Positions 27,756 through 36,812 of a DNA stretch of 64,000 bases are shown piece after piece. Position 1 is the stretch's first letter, and the number at the start of each line of letters is the position of its first letter. Source of the DNA: Pelagicoccus sp. SDUM812003 (GTDB taxonomy: Bacteria > Verrucomicrobiota > Verrucomicrobiia > Opitutales > Opitutaceae); NCBI RefSeq assembly GCF_031127815.1, contig NZ_JARXHY010000006.1:267285-331284 (forward strand). Reading direction: 5' to 3'. Position numbers and translations under genes: made by a program. The notes under the pieces were generated by a model, which was given only the letters and a program-made list of their open reading frames with translations, was not told where the DNA came from and made no database searches.

Positions 27756-28683
27756 TTCGGTATGTGGCGAGTTGACTTCTTTCTTTTATCGCATTCGAGC
27801 GTCGCTATATCGATTGTCAGTCGGTGCATTCGAAAGGCGGTCGCATGCTCGTTGCCTTCTGGAGGAAGGCCGGATTTGGAATCGGCTGCGATTGAGTTTG
27901 CAAGCGCTCGGCTTGAAACGGGAAGAGCATGTCCGGAACGAGCGCCCGCTTATTTGATACCTTTGCAATCTAGCGATGGACAGCATGCGTCTCTGAATTT
28001 GATTCCCCGCATCGGCGGATCTCGATCCAGTTGATCTCGAAGCCTAAGGCTTCAGCTCTGGCGCCAAGCGGTTCGCTCTAGCTTAGATCGGAAACCAAAG
28101 GCATCAGGGACGGTTTTTCGTCCTTCTGAGGAGGCAGCTCTGCTCGGCGTCCCCCATCTCCCGGCAGACCTTCGCGAACTCCCAGCTGCGGGCGATTTGC
28201 TTCAGGGCGCTTGCGATTCGCTCCTTGCGCAAGCGCCTCGCTTTTAGCTTTTCGATTGCCGTTCCCTCGGTTCCAGGCCGCCGGAAGAACGGACTTCAGC
28301 CCGACGCGGTTCCAGGAAAGCAGCGCCTCGGACGAAATGACGCGATGGGGACTGCGCGAATGCAGGTTCGTACGAAGACGACGGATAGGGAGGTTTTGAG
28401 AGCTGTTTTTGGAAAAATAGCGTAAGAGGGTTGAGAAAACGAGCAATGTCTTTGTTGGGGAGTTGTTGGCAGGCCATTTGCTCCGCCGAAAAGCGGTGTG
28501 GGAGCGCCTTGGAGCGCTTCTCCGCTGAGGCGCGAACAGTAGGTCGTGGTAAGGCCGCCGCGGCTTTTTTGGTGCATTAGGAGAGCTGATTCGATACGCG
28601 CAAAAGAGTAGATTCTGGAATATGAGAAATTCCCTTTTTCAACTTGTTGTAGTGGTAGCCTTTTGCAGGATGGACGCCCGACC

Positions 28684-29538
28684 ATGCTGCTCGAAGTGAG
28701 AGACCTCCGAATCGAATTCAGCAGCCGCCATTCAAGCGTGGAGGCTGTTCGGGGGATTTCCTTTTCCTTGGAGAAGGGGCAAACGCTTGCTATCGTTGGC
28801 GAAAGCGGCAGCGGCAAGAGCGTGACCGCCATGTCGCTTTCCCGTTTGTTGCCGGCGCCTCCGCGCTGCTCGGTCTCGGGCTCGGCCCTATTGGATGGCG
28901 TGAATCTGCTGGCGCTGCCGGAGAAGGCGTTGCGTTCCGTGCGCGGCCGCCGCATCGCCTACGTTTTCCAGGAGCCTTCCACCTCGTTGAATCCGTATTT
29001 CACCGTTGGCAGCCAGATTGAGGAGGCCTTGAGGTTTCACCGGAAGGACGTGAGGAACGTTCGGGCGGAGGCGATTCGTCTGCTAGAGACGGTGGGCATT
29101 CGAGATGCCACCCGTCGCTGCGACGATTATCCGCACCAGATGAGCGGCGGCATGAAGCAGAGGGTGGTGATCGCCATGGCGCTGGCCTGCAAGCCGGACA
29201 TTTTGGTGGCGGACGAGCCGACTACCGCCTTGGATGTAACGATCGAAGCTCAGATCATCGATCTTTTGCGTTCGCTTCGAGAGAAGGAAGGCATGTCCAT
29301 TATATTGATCACCCACAATTTCGGCATCGTCGATGGTTTCGCAGACCAGGTCGCTGTGATGTATCGGGGCAGGATCGTGGAGTCCGGGGAAACAGCCAAG
29401 GTGCTGGCGTCTCCGCAGCATGAGTATACGAAAGCTTTGATCCGCTGCATCCCACGTCTCGGGGTGAAGCGGAAGCGTCTTCCAGTGGTCGATCACGCCC
29501 TGATCGGCGAGACCGGAAATGGGGTCGGTCATGGATAG
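28684..29538 (+). CDS. Oligopeptide-type ABC transporter ATP-binding protein (DppD/OppD-like)
   Basis: 284 residues from ATG 28684, where [14 protein letters not shown] matches the usual beginning of this family; ATG 28663 would add seven residues. All ATPase motifs are present: Walker [10 protein letters not shown]-loop in [11 protein letters not shown], signature MSGGMKQR, Walker B ILVADEPT, and the H-loop in LITHNFGIV. The C-terminal region [15 protein letters not shown] is the oligopeptide/nickel-family extension. With the next gene it forms the ATPase pair. The transport genes that complete it probably are the lipoprotein and permeases at 35204-38593, separated by two unrelated genes. 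Confidence 0.93.
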   Translation: MLLEVRDLRIEFSSRHSSVEAVRGISFSLEKGQTLAIVGESGSGKSVTAMSLSRLLPAPPRCSVSGSALLDGVNLLALPEKALRSVRGRRIAYVFQEPSTSLNPYFTVGSQIEEALRFHRKDVRNVRAEAIRLLETVGIRDATRRCDDYPHQMSGGMKQRVVIAMALACKPDILVADEPTTALDVTIEAQIIDLLRSLREKEGMSIILITHNFGIVDGFADQVAVMYRGRIVESGETAKVLASPQHEYTKALIRCIPRLGVKRKRLPVVDHALIGETGNGVGHG

Positions 29539-30361
29539 GGACGCATCCGCCCATTCGCGTCCGCTGCTGGAGGTTCGGGATCTCAGCGTCAGCTACCCTT
29601 TGAGCGACGGCGGCCTGTTTCGAAAAGGAGCCTCGTTTCGAGCGGTCAATTCCGTCTCCTTCGCTCTTACCCGCGGACAGACCCTCGGGTTGGTCGGCGA
29701 GAGCGGCAGCGGCAAGAGCACCATTGGGAAAGCGATACTGAAGCTGATCCCCCACGACTCGGGCCAGATCGTCTACGACGGCGTGGCGATCGGAGGCATG
29801 AGCGAGAAGGAGTTCAAGCCCTTCCGGCGACGCATTCAGACTATTTTTCAGGATCCCTACGCCTCCCTTAACCCTCGGCTAGCCATCGGGGACATCGTGG
29901 CCGAGCCGATGCTGGTGCACGAGAAGGGGCTCGGGCGGGCAGATCGCGATGAGCGGGTGGCGCAGCTGCTTAATAAGGTTGGGCTGCCGGCCGATGCCAT
30001 GCGGCGCTATCCGCATCAGTTCAGCGGTGGACAGCGGCAACGCATTTGCATCGCCCGGGCATTGAGCTCGCGACCGGAGTTCATCATTTGCGACGAATGC
30101 GTGAGCGCCCTGGACGTGAGCGTTCAGGCCCAGATCGTGAACCTGCTGCAGGACTTGCAGGAAGAATTCGGACTGAGCTATCTTTTTATCGCCCATGACC
30201 TTGCGATTGTGGAGCACATGAGCCATCAGGTGGTGGTCATGCAGAACGGCGAGATCGTCGAGCAAGGCTCCTCAGAAACCATCTACAGTGACCCTAAAAC
30301 GGAGTATACGAAAGCGCTGCTAAACGCCGTGCCTGCTATGCCTAGCATAGACGGCGCTTAG
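29531..30361 (+). CDS. Oligopeptide-type ABC transporter ATP-binding protein (DppF/OppF-like)
   Basis: 276 residues if started at ATG 29531, which overlaps the stop of the preceding gene by eight bases; ATG 29519 is an equally possible start. Motifs: Walker [10 protein letters not shown]-loop [11 protein letters not shown], signature FSGGQRQR, and Walker [12 protein letters not shown]. The last has Cys where Pro is usual after the catalytic Glu, while the Glu itself is kept. The C-terminus [14 protein letters not shown] is the family extension. Translational overlap with the DppD-like gene indicates a heterodimer made in equal amounts. Confidence 0.93.
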   Translation: MDRDASAHSRPLLEVRDLSVSYPLSDGGLFRKGASFRAVNSVSFALTRGQTLGLVGESGSGKSTIGKAILKLIPHDSGQIVYDGVAIGGMSEKEFKPFRRRIQTIFQDPYASLNPRLAIGDIVAEPMLVHEKGLGRADRDERVAQLLNKVGLPADAMRRYPHQFSGGQRQRICIARALSSRPEFIICDECVSALDVSVQAQIVNLLQDLQEEFGLSYLFIAHDLAIVEHMSHQVVVMQNGEIVEQGSSETIYSDPKTEYTKALLNAVPAMPSIDGA

Positions 30362-30433
30362 CGGCATGATCGTGCTGGTACTCGAAACGCTGCTCCTGAC
30401 AGAACAGAACCGAATAGCGAAAAGAAAATAACC

Positions 30434-33400
30434 ATGAAAACGGATTGGACCGACCTCAAAACTCGAATAGGATTCGACCCTGTGAAGGGCGAGAACTCGT
30501 ACGACGAGGAGAAGCTCATCGAGTACTTGAACATCAAACTTCGCTCCCGCGGCTGCCCGATCTTTGGCAAGGAGGAGGACTACCCATTTTTGCAGATGGG
30601 CAACTCTTTGCTGAAGAGCGTCGAGGAGAAGAACCGTCTCCTGAAGGAGCACCTCTGCCCCGTGGACCAGCGCATCCAGAACTATCTGGAGAGCTTGTTC
30701 GCCGACCTGGATGTCCCCGACCAGATCTGGCTTCCTACCAATAGCTTGGTGCTGGAACGTCACGGCATGGCGCGAGCTCTCTCGCTGCCGCCGGACAAGG
30801 ATAAGTTCGAGTCGGACATCGTGAGCGCCTTCCGCGTGAAGCAGGGCATCATCAACAATCCGAAGAGCGACCGACGCACCACCAAGGGCGTCTTCCACGT
30901 GGCCGAAGGCGGCCTCCCGATCCCGGCGGACAAGAAGCAGGTGCCGCTGATCACCTTCGCCCGTCTGCTGGCCGCCGCTCTGCAGCCACCGCAGGAGCTG
31001 CTCGAGCTGCCGTTCACTTCCTCGCAGGAGGAGAAGGCTCGCTTGTTCGCTTCCATCATGCTGCGCCCGCTGGTTCAGCCGGAAGTGCAGGGCGTCACGG
31101 AAGAGAAGCGCATGGAAGTGCGTTTCTTCGCTCCGGGCAACCTGACCAGCAATCTCGATTTCGTAGAATCGATCTTCGGCAACGCAGGGGATCCTTTCCT
31201 GGCGGAGAACGACGCGGGCCTCGACGTCAAGGGCTGGTCCGGACACACCGGCTGCGTGATTCTCGCCCCTCATCTGATCCGCTTGAAGAAGAAGGACGTG
31301 GGACTGCCGCACATCTCCGAGGCTACCGAGCGCCAGAAGCGCGACGGCATGTGCTGGGAGAGCGAAGACGAGCTCTACAACGACGGCGGCGCGTTCAAGA
31401 TCACCTCCCGCGACAATCGCGGCGTAGTGGTCACAATCATCGCGGACAACTACTACGGCTACTGCAAGAAGGAGGTGAAGACTCAGATCTCCTACGCCTC
31501 CAATCTCTACGGAAACGTCGAGGAGGAACACGCGGGCGGGGCCCTGGCTTTCGCGAGCTACGATCTCGGCGAGGAGTTCCACCTGAGCAATTACGTCAAG
31601 GAGATCGAGCACTCCTTCGCCGACACCGTAAAGGCCATGGGGGATACCATCGAACTGATGCCCGAAGGCTACGCCGTCGACAAGAAGTATTCGGATATCT
31701 ACTACATCCCCGAAGACTCTCGCATCACGCTGCACGACCAGACCATCGCGTGGACTGCCAATGGCGAAAGCCGCTCCCTGCAGCTGCAACCGGATACGAC
31801 CTATGTATTGCCTAATGGATACAAGGTGGAGATGCGTCGTCCGATGTCCGGTCGCCGCTGGCGTCTGCTCGGCACGGCCCCAGACGGGACCTTCTGTCAC
31901 AAGCCCTGCACGGTTTCCGGCGGTGGCAAGTCCGAGATCTCCAAGTCTCTGATGGACGCCATCGTGTTTGGCCCAGTATTCACCGCGGACTTGCAGAAGG
32001 ACTTCGACATGGTCGAAGAAATCGTCAACTACAGCTACAGCAAGCGCTTCAAGGACGAGTCCCTCAACCGCGTGAACAGCCGCAAGGTGCTGAGTTCGGC
32101 TCGGTCCCTGGGTTCGGTGATCAAGCTGCTTTCCCCTTCGCCGGCCTACACCGACGAGTACAACGCCTGGCTGAGCAAGTTCCCCGGCTACGTCATCGAC
32201 ATTGTTCTGGTGGTCAAGCGCTTCTACAAGGAGGACTGGGGCACCAACTGGCGCGACCGTTTTGGCGTGGACGTGGTGAACGGCAAGCCGGGCAACGAGC
32301 TCAAGTACCGCGACCTGAAGTTGATTTCTCAATACCTTCGCGTCGGCTTCGAGGCGGACGGCTCCTGGCGTGTGTTCAGCCTGCGCAAGGACTTCTTCCC
32401 CGCTTCCAAGATCCAGTACGAAGACGATATCTCGGCCGCGGTGATGGTCCCCGGCGAACATGCCAAGGGCTTGAACGACAGCGCTCAATCCTACCGCTCC
32501 ATCAAGTTCATCCAGAACTGCGAGTATCGACTCTTCCAGCGCCCCGACGAAGCCATTCACCGCGGTTACGACAAGACCACGGAGTGGGACTTCTCGCGCA
32601 AGGGCCTGTTCTTCTCCAACTATGAGCCGATGACTCGCAAGGAGACCTTGGAGATGGAGAAGGACGCGATCCGCTTCGGAAACTTCACCGAGCCGATGCA
32701 GCGCACCATCCGCGAGTTCAATCGCTCGGACAAGCCCGACTACGTGGTGTCGTCCTCCAATCCGCGCATCTTCGAAGGTCAGCCATCCAAGAACCCGCGC
32801 TACTTGCAGAATCGTCTAGACCTCGAAGACGAGCGCAGCGTGTACGTGGCCGATGTCGGCGCTCGCCTGCACCGTCGTTTGGATCTGGCTACCAAGCCGC
32901 CGTTCCCAGTGAACGCGGTCCTGCCAGGGCGTCGCAACAACCCGCCGAGCGAAGGCATCCGCGCCTTGGCTCCCTTTGGTCCGGTTCACTATCAGGAGCT
33001 GCCGGAAATCTTCATGGACTTCATCGCCAGCTTGACCGGCAAGTCTCCCTCCACCACGGGAGCTGGGTCCGAAGGCGCTCTGACCAAGGGTCCGTTCAAC
33101 GCGTTGCTTCCGATCGTGGATCTGAACGCTGCGATGGTTTCGTATATCGTTTCTGGATACGAGTGTTTCGTTTCCTCGGCAGGTTGCGTTGGCCCGAAAT
33201 TCCGCTCCGATCACGACATCAGCTTGCTGGTGCCTGAAATCTGGTGCCGCATGCGTCCGAGCGAGCGCAAGGCGAAATACCTCATCGAAAACGGCTATCT
33301 CGAGCATTGCGACGATTTCGAGCACAAGGGCGAGAAGGTCGAGGCGCATCGCCTCGGCTACCGCATCACCGCGAAGTTCGTGCAGGACTTCGGCGGGCGC

Positions 33401-33904
33401 GTCTTCTCCAACCCGAGCTCTGTATTCCCGGAACACATACTGCGTCCGGAGCAGCAGGACCTGGAGATCTTCGTGGATGGCATCAAGAACATCGTGGAGA
33501 CGCAGCGTCGCGTGGCTCTCAACTACTTCGAAGACGGATCGATCGACATCGCTTGTCCCCCGCTCAAGGCCCTGCTCAACATCATGGCCTACGGAAGCTA
33601 CGAGGGCAAGGGCATCGACGATCCGGAAGTGCGCGATCTCTTCACCTACGAAGCGGTGATCGAGAGCGACTGGTACAAGGCCCGTCTCGACGCCAAGCAG
33701 AAGGTGGACGTGGCCCTTTGGGAGCGTCACGCCAAGTACTTGGACGAGTACCTGAGCAACGATCTCAACCAAGGCATGGGAGACAAGATCGAAGAGGAGC
33801 GCTTGCGTCGCCTCATCGCCCGCCGTCTGGAGACCTTCCGTTCCCCCGAGTACCGGGCAAAGCTCAAGGGCTGCATCGGAGTCGATCCGAATCTGTACGC
33901 ATAG
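30434..33904 (+). CDS. Candidate PPi-type phosphoenolpyruvate carboxykinase (very large)
   Basis: 1156 residues without signal peptide or membrane helices, so cytoplasmic. The length, the glycine-rich CTVSGGGKSEISKSL (phosphate-loop-like, Ser495-Ser500) and the general run of conserved-looking charged motifs fit what I remember of the PPi-dependent PEP carboxykinases of Propionibacterium and Entamoeba, which are about 1100-1150 residues and only distantly related to the GTP and ATP enzymes. These enzymes interconvert oxaloacetate plus PPi with PEP, CO2 and phosphate. I recalled this family from memory and cannot align it, so the name is provisional. Codon use looks highly biased, as for an abundant protein. 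A strong terminator follows at 33949. The neighbours (ABC transporter, PhzF) give no functional help. Antisense frames across it are shadows. Confidence 0.6.
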   Translation: MKTDWTDLKTRIGFDPVKGENSYDEEKLIEYLNIKLRSRGCPIFGKEEDYPFLQMGNSLLKSVEEKNRLLKEHLCPVDQRIQNYLESLFADLDVPDQIWLPTNSLVLERHGMARALSLPPDKDKFESDIVSAFRVKQGIINNPKSDRRTTKGVFHVAEGGLPIPADKKQVPLITFARLLAAALQPPQELLELPFTSSQEEKARLFASIMLRPLVQPEVQGVTEEKRMEVRFFAPGNLTSNLDFVESIFGNAGDPFLAENDAGLDVKGWSGHTGCVILAPHLIRLKKKDVGLPHISEATERQKRDGMCWESEDELYNDGGAFKITSRDNRGVVVTIIADNYYGYCKKEVKTQISYASNLYGNVEEEHAGGALAFASYDLGEEFHLSNYVKEIEHSFADTVKAMGDTIELMPEGYAVDKKYSDIYYIPEDSRITLHDQTIAWTANGESRSLQLQPDTTYVLPNGYKVEMRRPMSGRRWRLLGTAPDGTFCHKPCTVSGGGKSEISKSLMDAIVFGPVFTADLQKDFDMVEEIVNYSYSKRFKDESLNRVNSRKVLSSARSLGSVIKLLSPSPAYTDEYNAWLSKFPGYVIDIVLVVKRFYKEDWGTNWRDRFGVDVVNGKPGNELKYRDLKLISQYLRVGFEADGSWRVFSLRKDFFPASKIQYEDDISAAVMVPGEHAKGLNDSAQSYRSIKFIQNCEYRLFQRPDEAIHRGYDKTTEWDFSRKGLFFSNYEPMTRKETLEMEKDAIRFGNFTEPMQRTIREFNRSDKPDYVVSSSNPRIFEGQPSKNPRYLQNRLDLEDERSVYVADVGARLHRRLDLATKPPFPVNAVLPGRRNNPPSEGIRALAPFGPVHYQELPEIFMDFIASLTGKSPSTTGAGSEGALTKGPFNALLPIVDLNAAMVSYIVSGYECFVSSAGCVGPKFRSDHDISLLVPEIWCRMRPSERKAKYLIENGYLEHCDDFEHKGEKVEAHRLGYRITAKFVQDFGGRVFSNPSSVFPEHILRPEQQDLEIFVDGIKNIVETQRRVALNYFEDGSIDIACPPLKALLNIMAYGSYEGKGIDDPEVRDLFTYEAVIESDWYKARLDAKQKVDVALWERHAKYLDEYLSNDLNQGMGDKIEEERLRRLIARRLETFRSPEYRAKLKGCIGVDPNLYA

Positions 33905-33948
33905 AGCTTCGCGCTCGTCCCGAAACGGAGAAACGAGTTTCAATTCAG

Positions 33949-33981
33949 GCGCCAGCTTCCTCAGGGAGGCTGGCGCTTTTT
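33949..33981 (+). terminator. Rho-independent terminator after PEP carboxykinase candidate
   Basis: GCGCCAGCTTCC (33949-33960) pairs with GGAGGCTGGCGC (33965-33976) around TCAG, with one G-T wobble, followed by TTTTT. It closes the ATPase/PEP carboxykinase transcript. Confidence 0.9.
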
Positions 33982-34119
33982 ATGTAGAGCGATTCCTGAT
34001 GGAGGTTTTTCGTGGCCGGGTTGGCGCTCCCGATGCTATCGTAAGCGTATCAAAAGAAATGCTACGAAACGCTCAAATTTGCTCAAGGGAAGCTTAACTC
34101 TGCTATGTGATCAATGCTC

Positions 34120-34158
34120 CTTCGCTTGCCGGCCTGTTGCCATATGCGGCAGGCGAAG
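34120..34158. repeat. Imperfect 12-bp inverted repeat with 15-base loop
   Basis: CTTCGCTTGCCG and CGGCAGGCGAAG face each other with one mismatch; one further C-G pair extends the stem outward. No T-run follows. It lies between two terminators and belongs to no recognised gene. Confidence 0.45.
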
Positions 34159-34228
34159 GGCCTAATGATCCGGATCTTTCGTCTACTCGTACGCGGGTGC
34201 CGATTTGAATAGGTTGATAGAAAAAACG

Positions 34229-34266
34229 AAGCGCCAAGCCACCCGGCTTGGCGCTTTGTTTTTTTT
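34229..34266. terminator. Bidirectional rho-independent terminator
   Basis: AAGCGCCAAGCC (34229-34240) and GGCTTGGCGCTT (34245-34256) pair perfectly around ACCC. The plus side continues TGTTTTTTTT and the minus side CGTTTTTTC, so it can end transcription both ways; on the minus strand it terminates the PhzF-like gene 46 bases after its stop. Confidence 0.9.
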
Positions 34267-34311
34267 GGAGAAACGCATGCGGCTCCAGCAGCTCGCCAGT
34301 CGAATGCTGGC

Positions 34312-35097
34312 CTAAACGAAGATCGTGGCTTTGCTGTACAAGCCAGCCTGTCCCGAGATGGCGACGCGCTCACCTTTGAGCTCGCATCCGACTTCGCCGC
34401 CGCGCCGGCTGATCTGGCGGGCTCGCAGCTTGGTTTTTCCCAAGCGTTTGGACCAGTAGGGCGTGAGCATGCAGTGGGCGGATCCGGTGACCGGATCCTC
34501 GTCGATGCCATCGAAAGGCGCGAAGAATCTGGATACGAAATCGTGATCGTCTCCAGGTGCGGTGACGATGCAGGTCGAACCGGCGATGCGAGCCATCTGG
34601 CTGAGATCGGGCTCGATGGCTTCGATGATCTTCTGGCTGGAGAACACCGCCATCTTGTAGGGTCCGCCGTAGAATTCGCTCGGGTTGGCCCCGAAGACCG
34701 AGGTGAACCAAGAGGGTGTGGCTTCGGAGTGCGGGGGTTGCGTGGGAAAGTCCAAGGTGTAGCGCACGCCTTGCCGCGACACGCCTAGCCGTCCGCTACG
34801 GGAGTGGAAGACGATCTGCTCCGCATCGGTTCGACCCATCACCTCGCAAAGCGCGAAGGCGCTGGCGAGGGTGGCATGTCCGCACAGCGGCACTTCGCGA
34901 GCCGGCGTGAACCAGCGGATTTGGTAGCTGCCATCCTGGTTTGGAGTGAAGAACACGGTTTCCGCCAGATTGTTTTGGGCCGCGATTGCCTGCATGGTTT
35001 CGTCAGGCAGCCATTTTTGCAGAGGACAAACGGCGGCGGGATTGCCGGTGAAAGGCTTGTCGGCGAAAGCGTTTACAGTGTAGAGAGCGAGTTCCAT
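34312..35097 (-). CDS. PhzF-family isomerase-like protein
   Basis: 261 residues from ATG 35097, where MELALYTVNAFADKPFTGN is the typical PhzF start; the frame extends 91 codons upstream without family features and would overlap the lipoprotein gene. The diaminopimelate-epimerase-type fold is shown by the catalytic Glu46 in NNLAETVFF, the GHATLASAF block, EVPLCG and DEDPVTGSAHC. PhzF proteins isomerise dihydro-hydroxyanthranilate in phenazine synthesis, but most chromosomal members, like this one with no phenazine genes near, have unknown substrates. It is divergent from the ABC-transporter lipoprotein gene and ends at a bidirectional terminator. Confidence 0.9.
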   Translation of the reverse strand: MELALYTVNAFADKPFTGNPAAVCPLQKWLPDETMQAIAAQNNLAETVFFTPNQDGSYQIRWFTPAREVPLCGHATLASAFALCEVMGRTDAEQIVFHSRSGRLGVSRQGVRYTLDFPTQPPHSEATPSWFTSVFGANPSEFYGGPYKMAVFSSQKIIEAIEPDLSQMARIAGSTCIVTAPGDDHDFVSRFFAPFDGIDEDPVTGSAHCMLTPYWSKRLGKTKLRARQISRRGGEVGCELKGERVAISGQAGLYSKATIFV

Positions 35098-35203
35098 GGT
35101 AGGTGATTGTCTTGAACGGTTGCGGGGGCAGCTACAATCGTTAAGAGCGATTCGGCACGCATTGCGATTGCCCACCAAGCAGGATCGGGCAAAGTAGGGC
35201 GGC

Positions 35204-36784
35204 ATGAGAGGCGCTTTACACCTGTTGCTCGTTCTCGCTTTGGTTTTGGTCGGCTGCAGTCCGAAACAGTCGACCCAGTCGGAGGCTCCTGACACTTTCG
35301 TCTTCGCTCGGGGCAGCGACGCCCACAAGCTGGATCCGGCCGACATCGACGACGGCGAGTCGGTCAACACGGTATCTCAGATCTTCGAAGGACTCGTGCG
35401 TTTCAAGAGTGGTACTTTGCAGATCGAGGAATGCTTGGCGGACTCGTATTCCATTTCCGACGACGGACTCGTCTACACGTTTAAGATTCGAGAAGGGGTG
35501 AGCTTTCATGACGGGACTCCTTTGGATGCGGCGGCGGCGGCGTACACGTTTCTTCGTCAAATGGACGAGGATCATCCAGGACACTTTCCCGAGGCCGCCT
35601 TTTCCTATTGGAACTATTTGTATCAGGATATCGATGACATAGCCGTAGTGGACGATATGACCTTGGAAATCCGTCTTTCGCGGCCGAACGCATCCATGCT
35701 CTATTCGCTGGCGATTTTTCCAGCTTATCTCGTCAGCCCGAATTCGGTTCAGACGTATGGCTCTGACATGCAGCGCCAACCAGTCGGTACCGGTCCCTAT
35801 CGCTTCGCAGCCTGGCGCCCGAACGAAGCGATCGTCTTGGAACGGTATCCAGACTATTGGGACGAACCAGCGGCCTTTGAGCGCATGGTTTTCACGGTGG
35901 TTCCGGACAATACCACACGCCTGCTGCAGCTCAAGTCGGGCTCGGCGCACGGGATGGATGGCCTTCAACCTTCTGAGGTGCAAGCCTTGCAGGACGACGA
36001 GTCGATCACCGTGTATCAGGAAAGCGGGCTCAACGTAGGCTACCTAGCATTTAACTTGGAGACGGATCGGGTATCGATACCCGAGGTGCGAGAGGCGATT
36101 TCTCTCGCCATCGACAAGCAGCGGTTCGCGACCGTGGCATTGGAGGGAGCGGGCAGGGCGGCCCGCTACCCGTTGCCCAAGGGATTTCTGGGGTATCCGG
36201 AAAACGAGGACCCGTTCGAGCATGATCCAGCTCGCGCTCGCGAATTGCTGGAGCCCTACGCTAATCTGTTTGAAGGAAATCCGCTGGAGATTCTCGTGAT
36301 GAATGCGCCACGTCCTTATCTGCCCGATCCGGTGACTGCGGCGACGTTTCTCAAGGGCCAGCTGGAGGCCGTCGGAATACCGACCAAGGTGACGGCTTTG
36401 GATTTCAAGACCCAGCTCGATTTGCTGCGCAATGGAGATTTCGAGGTCGGTCTCATCGGCTGGGTGGGGGACAACGGCGATACCGACAATTTTCTCAGCA
36501 CGTTTTTCGCTAGTTGGGCGGCGGAAAAGGGGTCCGCCACCAACTACAGCTTTTATCGCAACGATGAGATGGATGCTTTGCTGCAGGCTGGTCGCGAAGA
36601 AACGGATACGAAGCGCCGAGCGAAGATTTACGAAGATGCCTTGAAGCTGTGGAAACGGGATCTGCCGATCCTGCCGCTCTGTCACGGAGACAACATTGTC
36701 GCCTTGGACGCGCGTTTCTCAGGTTTCGAGCTTCAGAAGATAGGCGACCTGCGTCTGACGGACCTGCGGTACGAGGGAGAGTGA
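35204..36784 (+). CDS. Oligopeptide-type ABC transporter substrate-binding lipoprotein
   Basis: 526 residues. The N-terminus has a lipobox LVGC with Cys18, so it is a lipoprotein. The rest is a class C solute-binding protein (SBP_bac_5): SDAHKLDPADIDDGES, VNTVSQIFEGLVRF, GVSFHDGTPLDAAAAAY and the C-terminal lobe ending RDLPILPLCHGDN. Such proteins bind peptides, nickel complexes or oligosaccharides for the DppBC permeases. It starts a three-gene run with the two permeases (28-base gap to the first). The missing ATPases are probably those at 28684-30361. Substrate unknown. Confidence 0.93.
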   Translation: MRGALHLLLVLALVLVGCSPKQSTQSEAPDTFVFARGSDAHKLDPADIDDGESVNTVSQIFEGLVRFKSGTLQIEECLADSYSISDDGLVYTFKIREGVSFHDGTPLDAAAAAYTFLRQMDEDHPGHFPEAAFSYWNYLYQDIDDIAVVDDMTLEIRLSRPNASMLYSLAIFPAYLVSPNSVQTYGSDMQRQPVGTGPYRFAAWRPNEAIVLERYPDYWDEPAAFERMVFTVVPDNTTRLLQLKSGSAHGMDGLQPSEVQALQDDESITVYQESGLNVGYLAFNLETDRVSIPEVREAISLAIDKQRFATVALEGAGRAARYPLPKGFLGYPENEDPFEHDPARARELLEPYANLFEGNPLEILVMNAPRPYLPDPVTAATFLKGQLEAVGIPTKVTALDFKTQLDLLRNGDFEVGLIGWVGDNGDTDNFLSTFFASWAAEKGSATNYSFYRNDEMDALLQAGREETDTKRRAKIYEDALKLWKRDLPILPLCHGDNIVALDARFSGFELQKIGDLRLTDLRYEGE

Positions 36785-36812
36785 GCCGGATAGCTTTTAC
36801 GGCGTAGCGGAC

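Larger units (their letters stand above)
27213..28683. other. 1.47-kb gene-poor region
   Basis: I found no frame on either strand with family-like composition. It holds operator-like copy 4 at 27546-27561 and a GC-rich hairpin at 27728-27755. One minus-strand segment near 28115-28280 reads protein-like (LKARRLRKERIASALKQIA) but begins right after a stop and lacks a start codon, so it may be a gene remnant. Confidence 0.4.
33905..34311. other. Intergenic region with two terminators and an inverted repeat
   Basis: 407 bases with no gene. It contains the plus-strand terminator at 33949-33981, the inverted repeat at 34120-34158 and the bidirectional terminator at 34229-34266. Confidence 0.6.

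Noticed and set aside
27166..28446. Frames of 118-129 residues in the gene-poor region
   Set aside because: Arg/Ser/Cys-rich text without hydrophobic pattern or family marks, no ribosome sites.
30320..32560. 746-residue minus-strand frame
   Set aside because: Antisense to the PEP carboxykinase candidate; Val/Leu-rich text without family features, produced by strong codon bias of the true gene.
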